The translations under genes and the position numbers were made by a program. The notes beneath the pieces are model-generated. The model searched no databases. It was not told where the DNA came from and saw only the letters and a program-made list of their open reading frames with translations. Positions 26,045 through 35,419 of a stretch of DNA of 64,000 nucleotides are shown here, piece by piece; position 1 is the first letter of the stretch; every line of letters starts with the position of its first letter. Origin of the DNA: Mycobacterium sp. GA-2829 (lineage in GTDB: Bacteria > Actinomycetota > Actinomycetes > Mycobacteriales > Mycobacteriaceae); contig NZ_LQIT01000034.1 of the NCBI RefSeq assembly GCF_001499965.1, positions 1-64,000 on the forward strand. The letters run 5' to 3'.

Positions 26045-27515
26045 TGAATCCTCCTGCGCTGTCATAGATGAGTTCGTACTCGTCCAGGTCGGGTTCGCGG
26101 AGCTCATTCGTGTGTTCGTCGACTGCGAAAGGCCACAATTCGATCCGCCCGTCACCGTCCAGGTACCAGCTGTTGCAGTCGCCGGTTGCCCACACGGTCG
26201 TCGCGATGGCGGCTGCGATCCGCGCCTCGAACCGATCGGTGGCCGCCACGGTCGGATGCAGTGCGCGCGCGCCGGCAAGGGTCGCCTTCTGCAGCGCGCG
26301 CACCAGGAACGCCGCCTGCGCTTCGGCCACCGTGGCGATCGAACTGTTGGCCAGCGGACTGTACGGGCCGGTTGTCAGGAAGAGATTTGGGAATCCGGGG
26401 ACCATGACGCTGCGATGGGCGCGTGCGCCGTTGCTCCACGCCTCGTCAAGGGATTCACCGTCGATGCCGCGGACGTTCATCGGGCGCATGTAGGCGTGCG
26501 CGTCGAAGCCCGTCGCATAGACGATGACGTCGAGTTCGTGAAGTACGCCGTCGCCGGTGATGATGCCACGGTTCACGATCCGCTCGATGCGGTCCGTGAT
26601 GAGCGCGGCATTCGGACGCTGGATCGCCCTGTAGTACCCACCGGAGAGAATCGTGCGCTTGCACAGGATCTCATAGTCAGGCGTCAGGCGTTTGCGCAGA
26701 TCCCTGTCGCGGACGGTACGAAGGCCGTGGTGCGCGGCGAGCTTGAACAGTTTGCGCATGACTCCGTCGTAGCGCGCCGCGTTGCCCAGCGGGACGAACA
26801 GCTTCGTGTAGCGACTATGTCGACGCCGCGCGATGGCCGGAACGCGCTTATGGAGTTCGACGCTTCGCCGACTGTAGCGGAGGTTGGGGAACGGGATGAT
26901 CCACTGCGGGGTGCGCTGGAAGTGCACCACACGCGTGCCCGACTCGGACAATGCCGTGACGATCTGGACGCCGGTCGACCCGGCGCCGATGACGCCGACG
27001 CGCAGTCCGGACACGTCGAGACCTTCAGGCCAACGGGCGGAGTGAAAGGACCGGCCTGCGAAGTCGCCCATGCCCGCGATGGTTGGCAGCGTCGGGTGGT
27101 GGAGGTAGCCGGTGGCGAGCACGACGGCGTCGTGCCGCCGCGTGCTTCCATCGGCGAGTGTCAGGGTCCATGCCCCGTCGTGCCAGTCGGCGCCCGTGAC
27201 CTCCGCGCGATACTGAATGAGGTCGGAAACACCGAAAGTTCGCGCGGTATCGCTCAGGTAGCGGTGAATGTTCTTCGCGTCGGCGAACAGGGTTGGTGAT
27301 GTGCTATTGGGAGCAAACGAGTAGCAGTACATGCGCGCTGGTGCGTCGCAGTACAGGCCGGGATACCGGTTGTCACGCCACGTACCGCCGAGATCGTCGG
27401 CCTTTTCGTAGACGGCGATGTCGCGACATCCGGCGTGTCGCAAATACATCGCGGCGGCGAGTCCGGACAGACCGGCGCCGACGATACCGACGGAGTGGGG
27501 TACCACCAGGCTCAT
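25941..27515 (-). CDS. Baeyer-Villiger monooxygenase (FAD/NADPH)
   Basis: ATG 27515 after TAGGAGTCCGTG; 524 aa. The two Rossmann motifs are visible (VGIVGAGLSGLAA and VGVIGAGSTG) with the BVMO fingerprint FAGRSFHSARW at residues 151-161 (FxGxxxHxxxW), plus GGTWRDNRYPG and VYATGFDAH. The enzyme would insert oxygen next to a ketone carbonyl, giving an ester or lactone. The last ~35 residues overlap the hydrolase gene. A 102-nt gap separates it from the upstream esterase gene and might hold a secondary promoter. Confidence 0.88.
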   Translation of the reverse strand: MSLVVPHSVGIVGAGLSGLAAAMYLRHAGCRDIAVYEKADDLGGTWRDNRYPGLYCDAPARMYCYSFAPNSTSPTLFADAKNIHRYLSDTARTFGVSDLIQYRAEVTGADWHDGAWTLTLADGSTRRHDAVVLATGYLHHPTLPTIAGMGDFAGRSFHSARWPEGLDVSGLRVGVIGAGSTGVQIVTALSESGTRVVHFQRTPQWIIPFPNLRYSRRSVELHKRVPAIARRRHSRYTKLFVPLGNAARYDGVMRKLFKLAAHHGLRTVRDRDLRKRLTPDYEILCKRTILSGGYYRAIQRPNAALITDRIERIVNRGIITGDGVLHELDVIVYATGFDAHAYMRPMNVRGIDGESLDEAWSNGARAHRSVMVPGFPNLFLTTGPYSPLANSSIATVAEAQAAFLVRALQKATLAGARALHPTVAATDRFEARIAAAIATTVWATGDCNSWYLDGDGRIELWPFAVDEHTNELREPDLDEYELIYDSAGGFNAEIVGQHHEGDHEAKRASAARRANTAAAAEVRH

Positions 27516-27617
27516 CACGGACTCCTAACTCCAAATTCATGACGGCGGGGAGGCCCCGACACGTCAAGATGTCGATGTGAGTGCCTTCTCACCTCCGCCA
27601 TGATGCGGATCAGCGAG

Positions 27618-28955
27618 TCAAGCTGAGGCCGGCGGTCCACCGCCATGCCTGCGGTGAATCGTCGTGAGGAACCGATCGACGGCGGCGACGGTCGCCGCCG
27701 TGCGGACGCTGGGCACTGCCTCCCACATATGTTGTGCCCCAGGCAGTTCGGCGAATACGACCGGTTGGCCGGACACCTTGCGAAGTTCCTCTGCGAAGGT
27801 ACGTGCGGTCGAAGGCGGGGTGAGAGTGTCGATTGAGCCGTGCAGTACGAAGAACGGCGGCGCATCCTCCCGGATCCAGTGGATCGGCGATCCCTCGTTC
27901 CACAGACTGGGAGCCCTCTCGGGCGAGGCCCCCATCACGATCTTGGTGAGGAACAATCTCTGCTCCGGAGGCGCCTTGTCGCTTCGGTCGAGCAGGTCGT
28001 AGACGCCGTAGAACGGGACCGCCGCCGTCACCGAGGTATCCGCGTCTTCGAAGCCGGGCTGGAACACCGGCTCGTTCGGGGTGAGGGCGGCCAGCGCAGT
28101 CAGGTGTCCTCCCGCCGAACCGCCGGTCAATGCCACGAAATTCGGATCCCCGCCGTAGTCGGCGATCTCGCGTTTGACCCAAGCCAAAGCGCGCTTGACG
28201 TCGACGATGTGAGCCGGCCAGCGCGCGGCCGGCGCCAGGGAATAGTTGATCGCCACACACACCCAGCCCCGCTCGGCCATGTGCGCCATGAGCGGATAGC
28301 CCTGCCCGCGCTTACTGCCGGCAACCCAGGCGCTTCCGTGAATCTGGACGAGAACGGGCGCCCGGCCATCGCGCGGCAGGTCTTCGCGATGCCAGATGTC
28401 CAGGTTGTTTCTGACGCCCGCCGTCCCGTACGACAAGTCGGCGTGCCGCAGATACCGGCGACGCTCGCTGAACCTGGGGAACCACGTGTCCTGCAGCCGC
28501 ATGGGTGTGTCCTGTCGAACGGCCTCCGGGAGCGTCGCTTTGTAGTCTGAGCCGAGTGCACCACTCAACGCCTGGTCGAGGACGGCGGCAGTAGCCAGGC
28601 CCCGGCGACGCGCACGGCAGAGTCCGAACCACGAGGTCGCCACGGCCGTGAGCGCCCACCGTCCCCGTCGCCGACGTATCGCGCGAGGCCCCACCATCAA
28701 CGCGGTCGCGGCTTCACCGGCCATCAGATGAAGAGGAAACTCACTGGCGAACAGGCTGATTGAGGCCAGCGGCACCACGGACCCCGCGGACGACAGACGC
28801 GGCAGGATGCGCCGGAGCACACGATCGACCGTCGTCGAGTTCCCAACGGCCGCAGCTAGTGCACTGAGCGCGGCCAACGCGATCGCGGAGGCCACTGCCC
28901 GCTCTCCATTACGCGATGTTCGTGTGAGCGCTTTGGTACGACGCGAAATCATCAT
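27618..28955 (-). CDS. Membrane-anchored carboxylesterase/lipase (LipC/LipQ-like)
   Basis: 445 aa. An N-terminal ~110 residues with hydrophobic helices (ASAIALAALSALAAAVG and later LTAVATSWFGL) precede an HSL-type alpha/beta hydrolase: IHGSAWVAGSK as oxyanion region (His206-Gly207), LTGGSAGGH with Ser280, an Asp in LHGSIDTLTPP and His in GAQHMWEA. Size and layout match mycobacterial LipC/LipQ esterases. The start overlaps the stop of the LLM oxidoreductase gene. Confidence 0.82.
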   Translation of the reverse strand: MMISRRTKALTRTSRNGERAVASAIALAALSALAAAVGNSTTVDRVLRRILPRLSSAGSVVPLASISLFASEFPLHLMAGEAATALMVGPRAIRRRRGRWALTAVATSWFGLCRARRRGLATAAVLDQALSGALGSDYKATLPEAVRQDTPMRLQDTWFPRFSERRRYLRHADLSYGTAGVRNNLDIWHREDLPRDGRAPVLVQIHGSAWVAGSKRGQGYPLMAHMAERGWVCVAINYSLAPAARWPAHIVDVKRALAWVKREIADYGGDPNFVALTGGSAGGHLTALAALTPNEPVFQPGFEDADTSVTAAVPFYGVYDLLDRSDKAPPEQRLFLTKIVMGASPERAPSLWNEGSPIHWIREDAPPFFVLHGSIDTLTPPSTARTFAEELRKVSGQPVVFAELPGAQHMWEAVPSVRTAATVAAVDRFLTTIHRRHGGGPPASA

Positions 28956-30094
28956 CCGCCTTCGGGGAGGGCCTGCAGTTCGGTGACGAGAAATTCGATG
29001 TTGTCCTTGGCGCGCTCGGCCAGTGCCGGCTCTATACGTCCGCTGTAGTCCACGATGGACGCATAGGTCAGGCCGGACATGGCGTACTCCGCCAGCGTCT
29101 CGGCGACCTGTTCGCGAGTCCCAACGAAGAACGCGAGATCACCGACGGCCTCTGGTGGAACCTCGTCCACTGCGGCATTCAACTCGTCTGCGGTTGCACG
29201 TCCTGGCGCCGCGTGTCGGGCGTAACCCCAGTCGTCGCCCAGCGGGTGCACGTAACCTCTCGCGCGCCACTGCACGCCTCGGTCGGCGCCGAGCAGCATC
29301 GTGTAGAAGCGGGCGACTCGGCTCTCGCACAACTCGCGCAGTGTCGCTTGATCTTCGGCGATCAGGCACAGGGCCACACCCGCCACGTCGATCCGTTCGA
29401 TGCCGCGTCCGCAATCCTTCGTCGCTGCCCGGAATTGCTCGACGTCATGCCGAAAGCCGGGCACTCCCCCTCGATGTCGTTTGAGGCTCGTCAGCATGCC
29501 GTCGGCGCACCCGCCGAGCACCTCCCACGGCGGACCCGGTGTCGACCACACCGGCGGCGGACGATCCCCGTACGGGCGGATCGGCATCCGACCGCCGTCC
29601 AACCGCCAATACTCGCCGTCGACGTGCACCGGTGCGCCGTCCGAGTCCAGGAGCGCCCGGAGGCAGCGCAGGCTGTCGATCTGCCTGCCCAGTGCGCCCT
29701 TTCGGGAATAGCCGTAGCCGGCGAGCTGTTTCACCTCGCCTGCCCCGAGCGCTAGCACGACGCGCCCCTTGGTGGCATGATCCAACGTCAGCAGCGTTTG
29801 AGCCAGCACCGCAGGTCCACGACGCACGGTGTCGTAAGCGCTGACCACCAGCTCGATGCCGTTCGTGGCCTGCCCTGCAGCGGAAATCACCGGTGCGGGA
29901 TCCGGGAAGCCCATACCGATGCGATCACTACCGAGGCGTCGTCCGGTCACCGCCTCGAGTACTTCCGGGTCGTAGTAGCCCTGCATCTGACTGGTGAAGA
30001 AGCTGGCGCGATGTCCTCGACGCTCGGCGGCGACGGTCGCCGACACACACACGTCGAAGGTCTCGAAGTGCAGATTCGGTGTCCCGCACTTCAT
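28952..30094 (-). CDS. LLM-class flavin/F420-dependent oxidoreductase
   Basis: 380 aa, luciferase-like TIM barrel. Typical segments: LAQTLLTLDHATKGRVVLAL, GAGEVKQLAGYGYSRKGALG, YWRLDGG, VPPEAVGDLAFFVGTREQVA. The HPLGDDWGY block and length resemble the phthiodiolone-ketoreductase-type subgroup, which uses F420. Whether it reduces a ketone or oxidises an alcohol here cannot be read from sequence. It lies 28 nt downstream of a lipoprotein gene. Confidence 0.8.
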   Translation of the reverse strand: MKCGTPNLHFETFDVCVSATVAAERRGHRASFFTSQMQGYYDPEVLEAVTGRRLGSDRIGMGFPDPAPVISAAGQATNGIELVVSAYDTVRRGPAVLAQTLLTLDHATKGRVVLALGAGEVKQLAGYGYSRKGALGRQIDSLRCLRALLDSDGAPVHVDGEYWRLDGGRMPIRPYGDRPPPVWSTPGPPWEVLGGCADGMLTSLKRHRGGVPGFRHDVEQFRAATKDCGRGIERIDVAGVALCLIAEDQATLRELCESRVARFYTMLLGADRGVQWRARGYVHPLGDDWGYARHAAPGRATADELNAAVDEVPPEAVGDLAFFVGTREQVAETLAEYAMSGLTYASIVDYSGRIEPALAERAKDNIEFLVTELQALPEGG

Positions 30095-30122
30095 CGGACC
30101 GGCGACGGTTGAGCCCAGTGCG

Positions 30123-30563
30123 TCAGCACGCGACGCTGATCCGGAAGTCGCTCATCTTGGACAAGCTCGGTTCACGGGTGGCGTAACCCCTGGCGTCGCC
30201 GTCGATCTTGATCGTCCCGCCGACCACGCTGGACTCGGCCGTCCCTTGCAGCCCTTCCCAGAAACTGCCCGTGAATCCACCGACATCGCGGATGATCAAC
30301 GACTTGGCGGCTACCCCGCTGGCGTTGTCGAGCGTGATATCGATTCCGTTCGCCGGGCTCCCGATGGCGATTTTCGTCAGGGTGTTGCCCAAGGCCTGAC
30401 ACTTCACGGCGGTCTCGGTCAACTCGGGCTCCGAAGCCACGACCACCGTCGCGGTTCCGGGCTGCAGTGCGCCGGCGGGCAGTGGAGGCGGGCCTTCTTC
30501 GGACGAACACGCGACAACGCTTAGCAGGACCGCGCAGGCCGGTACGCACAGATGGCTGCGCAT
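30123..30563 (-). CDS. LpqH-like (19-kDa antigen family) lipoprotein
   Basis: ATG 30563 behind GAGAGGAGTCGTCCA; 146 aa. Signal peptide MRSHLCVPACAVLLSVVAC with lipobox VVAC-S. The mature part carries the pattern of the mycobacterial 19-kDa lipoprotein family: KCQALGNTLTKIAIG, LIIRDVGGFTGSFWEG, GTIKIDGDARGYAT, and a terminal FRISVAC whose Cys probably pairs with KC. These are surface lipoproteins. Its position inside a catabolic operon suggests a role in capturing or delivering a hydrophobic substrate, which is inference. Confidence 0.8.
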   Translation of the reverse strand: MRSHLCVPACAVLLSVVACSSEEGPPPLPAGALQPGTATVVVASEPELTETAVKCQALGNTLTKIAIGSPANGIDITLDNASGVAAKSLIIRDVGGFTGSFWEGLQGTAESSVVGGTIKIDGDARGYATREPSLSKMSDFRISVAC

Positions 30564-30609
30564 TGGACGACTCCTCTCAAAGTGACGTCTATGCGACGTG
30601 CTCGGTCCA

Positions 30610-31632
30610 TCAGCGAGCGGCCGACAGCAGTTCGTCAACCGATCCGACGTTTTCTTCACGGAAGCGCTCCATGAACGACTCCCCCCACGAAAAGGCGACT
30701 TTGACGTCGCGGTCGTCGCCGTGGCGTGAAATCCGGCCGGCCTGAGCGCGGTAACCGCCCCACCGAGCCGCCGAGAACTGCGACATCTGACCACCCGGCT
30801 CCAATTCGAACACCCACGTACGGCCATCATGTGCCTGGTACCCGATCCGCTGTGCCCAGTCCGCGGGGTCGGGGTCGACGCCGCCGGCAGTGTCCACGTC
30901 CATCACCAGGGGACCGTTCTCGTCAGCCACCGCAACGAAGTTGAACCTCTGCCGGCCGATCGCGACCTGTCCCCATTCGACGTGACCGTCGGCGAATTCG
31001 GTGGCGAAGGCCGACCACGACAGCTGAGTGCCGTTGAAGATCTGGTATTCCTTCCAGTCCCGGCCGTGCGGCCAGTACCCGTGGTCCAGGAATACGAACC
31101 CTTCGACATCCTCGCCAAGGACCGAACCACTGACCTTGTATAGCTCACTGGTGTAGAAGAACGGCTCATTGTGGTCGACGGACGCTATCTGGATGCCGGG
31201 GCCGACCAGGGCGCCGTCGAGCTGGAGAATGGTGCCCTCGCGCCAGTGCATCGCGCTCGGCGTCAGCCGGTAGTCAAGTCCCTCTTCCGGTGCGCCACCG
31301 GCCTTTCCGAGCAACGAGCCGTGCAAGTGATGCTCGGTGGCCGAATACTCCCGCTTCACTTCGCCGCGGACCGTCTGCAGGGACTCGGGCGCCAGCGTCA
31401 CCTTGCCCGATCGGTTGGTCATCATCCAGAGACCGGCCGTCATCGGCCCGCAGAACTTTCGTTCAACGATGTGCAGTGCGCCGGACTGGTCGCGCCACCC
31501 ACCGTAGAGGTACATCGACTCCTCGGTCAGCCCCAGGGGCCGCGCGGTCGGCAGGTGCACAGCCAGGTCCGGCTGGTAACAGCTGACGGACGTGGCGAAA
31601 TCGAGATCGCCGACCACGGGCGCTGAAGTCAT
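30610..31632 (-). CDS. CrtC/AttH-like lipocalin-fold protein, copy B
   Basis: ATG 31632 (MTSAPVVGDLDFATSVSCYQ) behind GAGGAGATACACGAG; 340 aa. It shares with copy A the blocks GLTEESMYLYGGW, FCGPMTAGLWMMT, VEGFVFLDHGYW, DGHVEWGQV and the C-terminal FSAARWGGYRAQAGRI. Copies A and B are nearer each other than either is to copy C. It follows the aldehyde dehydrogenase gene after 26 nt. Function inferred only from possible CrtC-type hydratase relationship. Confidence 0.65.
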   Translation of the reverse strand: MTSAPVVGDLDFATSVSCYQPDLAVHLPTARPLGLTEESMYLYGGWRDQSGALHIVERKFCGPMTAGLWMMTNRSGKVTLAPESLQTVRGEVKREYSATEHHLHGSLLGKAGGAPEEGLDYRLTPSAMHWREGTILQLDGALVGPGIQIASVDHNEPFFYTSELYKVSGSVLGEDVEGFVFLDHGYWPHGRDWKEYQIFNGTQLSWSAFATEFADGHVEWGQVAIGRQRFNFVAVADENGPLVMDVDTAGGVDPDPADWAQRIGYQAHDGRTWVFELEPGGQMSQFSAARWGGYRAQAGRISRHGDDRDVKVAFSWGESFMERFREENVGSVDELLSAAR

Positions 31633-31658
31633 CTCGTGTATCTCCTCAGATGTCTCTT

Positions 31659-33131
31659 TTATCGAGCGGACGTCGGGATCTGCCAAGCGACGTACTTCAC
31701 GGTGGTGTACTCGAGCAGGCCTTCCCAGCCGACTTCGCGCCCGACCCCGGACTGCTTGTATCCGCCGAAAGGTGCTTCGTTACTGGACGCGGTGGCGTTG
31801 ACGCGCACCTGCCCCGCACGGATGCGGCTCGCCACCCGCAACCCGAGCGTCGTGTCAGCTGTCCACACCGCGCCGACCAGCCCGTAAGGACTGTCGTTCG
31901 CGATCCGCACCCCTTCATCGGGGTCGCCGCTGTACCGGATGACAGCGATGACGGGTCCAAAGACCTCCTCGCGAGCCACCGTCATGTCATTCGTGACGTC
32001 GGTCAAAAGCGTTGGCTGCACGTAAAATCCGCCATCCGGGACGCCGTCGGCTCGTCGACCTCCGAACGCGATACGCGCGCCTTCGGCGGCGGCGGCATCG
32101 ACAGTGGCTTCGATGCGGTCCCGGGCTACCGCCGAGATGACCGGGCCCATCACGGTCGACGGGTCATCGGCCGGCCCCACCCGCACCTGACGCATGGCTT
32201 CCGTCAATGCGTCGACCACACTGTCGTGCAACGCATCCGGAACGAGGACTCTGGTCAGTAGCCCACATCCCTGACCGGCAAGGGTGACGAACCGCATCAC
32301 TGCCGCGACCAGCGACGGCACGTCGGCATCGGGAAGCGCCAGCAGGGCTGACTTCCCGCCGAGCTCCAACAGGGTGTGCTTGAGGGTGGCGGCAGCCGAT
32401 TGGGCGATGGCACGGCCGACCTCCGATGAGCCGGTGAACGCCACCATGTCCACGCGCGGGTCGGCCACCAGGGCCTGGCCGACTTCGGCACCGCCGGTCA
32501 CCACGTTGAGCACCCCTGCGGGCACTCCAGCTTGCGCTGCCAGTTCGCCGAGCAGCAGTGCGCAGCTGGGCGCTTCGGGTGCCGGCTTCAGCACCATGGT
32601 GTTACCGGTCGCCAGCGCCGGTGCCACCTTCCACAGGTTGAGCAGGTGTGGGGCGTTCCACGGGGTGATGGCGGCAACCACCCCCCACGGCTCGCGGACC
32701 ACGCGCTGGCCGGTGACGGGCGGGCCGGGCAGCTGCGGGAGAGTCCGACCCAGTTCAGAACACGCCTTCGCCACCATGTCCCGGTAATGGTCCATCGGGC
32801 GGATGACCTGGCCCGGCCCGGCCACCCGGCGGCATGTGCCCACCTCGGTCTCGACGAAGTGGGTGAAGTCCTCGGTGTGCGCTTCGACGAGGTCGGCCAG
32901 CCGAATCAAAACTCGGCCACGTTGCTCAGCCGACATTCCGGACCAGTCGCCGCCGTCGAACGCGCGACGCGCCGCAGCGAGTGCCGCATCCGCGTGCGCC
33001 GGACCGCCGAGCGGCACAGTGCGCGCCACCTCACCCGTCGAGGGATTCACGACGTCGAACGTCGCGCCGACATCCGCGATCAGGTCACCGTCGATGAGCA
33101 GACGGGTGCCGACCGTGTCGAGCGACGTCAC
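31659..33131 (-). CDS. NAD(P)-dependent aldehyde dehydrogenase
   Basis: GTG 33131, overlapping the P450 stop (GTGA). 490 aa with ITPWNAP (Asn159), the cofactor Lys182, FTGSSEVGR, ELGGKS (Glu256 base) and AGQGCG with nucleophile Cys289, then EEVFGPV and FGGYKQSG. All catalytic residues are present. It would oxidise the aldehyde made from an alcohol, perhaps after P450 hydroxylation, to a carboxylic acid for CoA ligation. Confidence 0.9.
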   Translation of the reverse strand: MTSLDTVGTRLLIDGDLIADVGATFDVVNPSTGEVARTVPLGGPAHADAALAAARRAFDGGDWSGMSAEQRGRVLIRLADLVEAHTEDFTHFVETEVGTCRRVAGPGQVIRPMDHYRDMVAKACSELGRTLPQLPGPPVTGQRVVREPWGVVAAITPWNAPHLLNLWKVAPALATGNTMVLKPAPEAPSCALLLGELAAQAGVPAGVLNVVTGGAEVGQALVADPRVDMVAFTGSSEVGRAIAQSAAATLKHTLLELGGKSALLALPDADVPSLVAAVMRFVTLAGQGCGLLTRVLVPDALHDSVVDALTEAMRQVRVGPADDPSTVMGPVISAVARDRIEATVDAAAAEGARIAFGGRRADGVPDGGFYVQPTLLTDVTNDMTVAREEVFGPVIAVIRYSGDPDEGVRIANDSPYGLVGAVWTADTTLGLRVASRIRAGQVRVNATASSNEAPFGGYKQSGVGREVGWEGLLEYTTVKYVAWQIPTSAR

Positions 33132-34312
33132 TGCGGCGCCCCTGCGGTGAAGACGACGGGCATGCGCTTGACGCCCCGCATCATCAACGGACCGTGCGGT
33201 TCGTAGGTGTAGTCGTCGGCCAGTGCCAGGTCGGGGAGTCGGTCCAGCAGCACCTCGAGCACGATGGTGGCCTCGAGACGCGCCAACGAAGATCCGATGC
33301 AGAAGTGCTCGCCGAAGCCGAACGTCTGGTGATTTCGGTTGCGCGCGGCAGGGCGGTCCATGTCCCACTCGTAGGGGCGCACGAGCCCTTCAAGGCTGCG
33401 GTTCGCGTGCCCGACCGCGTTGCACACCAGCGAACCCGCCGCGATGGTGGTTCCGGCGAGTTCGACGTCGACCGCCGCCTTCCGAGGCACCCAGTACAGC
33501 GGCGGGTCGTAGCGCAGTGTCTCCTCGACGACGTTCGGGATGAGCGTTCGATCGGCCTGGAGCCGCTCCCATCGGGACCGAGCCGCAAGCAGCTGATGCA
33601 GCATCGACCCGATGAGATTGGCCGTGGTGTCCGTTCCCGCGAGAATCAGCATCCGCACCAGCGCGACCAATTCATCAGTGCTGAGCCGGTCTTCGCCGTC
33701 ATGGACCTGGATCAGGTGACTCAGCAGGTCGTCGCCGGGGGCGTCACGCCGCTGGTCGATGATGTGCAGGACATAAGCGCGGAGGTCGGGATCAGACGCT
33801 GCGTAGCCGGTGGAACCCGGACCGGCGGCGGTGATCGCATCGTCCGCCCACTGGACGAACTGCGAGCGATCGCCGGCCGGGATGCCGACCAGTTCGGCGA
33901 TCACCATGGCCGGCAACAGGAACGCGAACTCCGCACACATGTCCGCGGTGCCGCGGGCGATGAAGCGGTCGATCAGTTCGTGGGCGATGGCGTAGGTCGG
34001 GCCCTCGAGCTTCTTGACCGCCCGCGGCGTGAACGCCTTGACGACGAGCTTGCGCATTCGCGTGTGCTCGTCACCGTCGAGGTGCACCAGGCTGGGTTGG
34101 GTGCCGGGCTTCGGCGGGCGCAACTCGCTGCGGAACGACGCCGAATCCTTGAAGACGGTCGCCACATTCGCAGCGCCGGTGATGACCACCGCACCGCCAG
34201 GAGCGCGTACCACCGGGCAACGTGCAGCGGCCTCGCCGAGCGGCGTATAAGGATCCTCGACGGGCGTGAAGGGATCGAACTGCGCCGCGGTGTCGGCGTT
34301 TTGTTCAGGCAT
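33128..34312 (-). CDS. Cytochrome P450
   Basis: ATG 34312 (MPEQNADTAAQFDPFTPVED); 394 aa, the usual size of a soluble bacterial P450. I-helix oxygen motif LILAGTDTT, K-helix EETLR, and heme-binding FGFGEHFCIG with Cys338 as thiolate ligand; the HLDGDEHTRMRKLV C-helix is also typical. It overlaps the ferredoxin gene by 8 nt, so redox partner and P450 are made together. A hydroxylase of the island substrate is likely; regiochemistry unknown. Confidence 0.9.
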   Translation of the reverse strand: MPEQNADTAAQFDPFTPVEDPYTPLGEAAARCPVVRAPGGAVVITGAANVATVFKDSASFRSELRPPKPGTQPSLVHLDGDEHTRMRKLVVKAFTPRAVKKLEGPTYAIAHELIDRFIARGTADMCAEFAFLLPAMVIAELVGIPAGDRSQFVQWADDAITAAGPGSTGYAASDPDLRAYVLHIIDQRRDAPGDDLLSHLIQVHDGEDRLSTDELVALVRMLILAGTDTTANLIGSMLHQLLAARSRWERLQADRTLIPNVVEETLRYDPPLYWVPRKAAVDVELAGTTIAAGSLVCNAVGHANRSLEGLVRPYEWDMDRPAARNRNHQTFGFGEHFCIGSSLARLEATIVLEVLLDRLPDLALADDYTYEPHGPLMMRGVKRMPVVFTAGAPQ

Positions 34313-34508
34313 CTGTGTCCTCGCTGACGGAGATCGCGGATTCAGGGCAAGCCTCGGCACCAGCCACGGCCTGCTTCAGTTGGTCACCCTCAACGAAGGG
34401 TTTCAGGACAACGCAGAAACCCTCCTCATCGGGTTCGTAGACGTCTGGTCCGTGGGCGTAGCACTGCCCATGGCCCATGCAACGCTCCGAGTCGACAGCT
34501 ACCTTCAT
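34305..34508 (-). CDS. [3Fe-4S]-type ferredoxin, P450 partner
   Basis: 67 aa. Cluster ligands C10-MGHGQ-C16 and C54-P; position 13 is His rather than Cys, which is common in mycobacterial P450-linked ferredoxins that hold a 3Fe-4S cluster. Acidic overall. It overlaps BKACE upstream (ATGA) and the P450 downstream. Confidence 0.9.
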   Translation of the reverse strand: MKVAVDSERCMGHGQCYAHGPDVYEPDEEGFCVVLKPFVEGDQLKQAVAGAEACPESAISVSEDTDA

Positions 34509-35419
34509 GGCGCCGCCGCTGCCACCGCCGGCGCTCCCACTCGGGCGCGCAGGTCGGCTTGTGTGGCCGGAGTCAAGCCCCGCTTCGTGATCAGGTCGAC
34601 CGCGCGGTCGACCATCTCCGCATTGGTCGCGGTCGGGTACGCCCACGGGCAGTCGCCTACCCCCACGCGGATTCCCAGCCCGCGGTCGAGCGCTCGTTCC
34701 CAGAGCCGTTCGCACCTCTCGACCGAGCTCATCGCATAGGGCACAACGACGGTCTCATGGTCGATGTCGTCGGGGATGCGCGAGATGAGGAAGTCGATCA
34801 CATCTGGGTCGGGGTCGTTGTTAGACACCCATCGATCCGAGAAGAACAGCTTGATGTTCAGCGGCTGGCGGAGCACGCCGATACGGGCGGCCAGCGCCAC
34901 CCAGCGCATGTCCGCAGCGTTGAACACCGCGATGTTCGGCACCAGCCCGAGGTCAGCGAACCGGTCCAACTCCGGCGGGTACGGTGGGTTGGAGTTGTTG
35001 GGATCGTCGGGACCGAAACTCACTACGCCGAAACGGTTTTCGTCCTCAAGCCACAGCACACGCTTGATGTGCTGCACGGGATCGAACGGCGTCAACAGGA
35101 GCCTCGTCCCGGTCGGCGGGCGCTCCGCCAGAGCCCAGATGTGGTCGAGGCTGCCGTGGTAGCTTGGATATGCCAGCGGGTCTACGTCACGAGCGGCCGT
35201 CGAGAGAACCGCACGCGAGACCTCATCGTCGACCCAGGCCTGCTTACCGTCGTCGTATCGGGCATGGAAGTGCACCACGGTGGCGCCGTGCTGGATGCAC
35301 TCGACGACATTCCGCGCGGTCTCCTCGGCGCCGTACGGCACGTGGGGATTGTCGTCTTTGCTGACCACTTCGTTGACGCCGACCTCGAGGTACACCTTGC
35401 CCTCATCGCGGAAGCTCAT
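34505..35419 (-). CDS. BKACE family (DUF849) beta-keto acid cleavage enzyme
   Basis: 304 aa TIM barrel. N-terminal EVGVNEVVSKDDNPHVPYGA and the Zn-binding HxH in VVHFHARYDDG (His50, His52) are typical of the BKACE family, which condenses a beta-keto acid with acetyl-CoA and cleaves it to acetoacetate plus a CoA ester. Later motifs: LRQPLNIKLFF, DDIDHETVVVP and GLGIRVGVGD. Its presence in the operon suggests a beta-keto acid intermediate after oxidative ring or chain cleavage. It overlaps the upstream phosphatase gene by 17 nt. Confidence 0.8.
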   Translation of the reverse strand: MSFRDEGKVYLEVGVNEVVSKDDNPHVPYGAEETARNVVECIQHGATVVHFHARYDDGKQAWVDDEVSRAVLSTAARDVDPLAYPSYHGSLDHIWALAERPPTGTRLLLTPFDPVQHIKRVLWLEDENRFGVVSFGPDDPNNSNPPYPPELDRFADLGLVPNIAVFNAADMRWVALAARIGVLRQPLNIKLFFSDRWVSNNDPDPDVIDFLISRIPDDIDHETVVVPYAMSSVERCERLWERALDRGLGIRVGVGDCPWAYPTATNAEMVDRAVDLITKRGLTPATQADLRARVGAPAVAAAAP

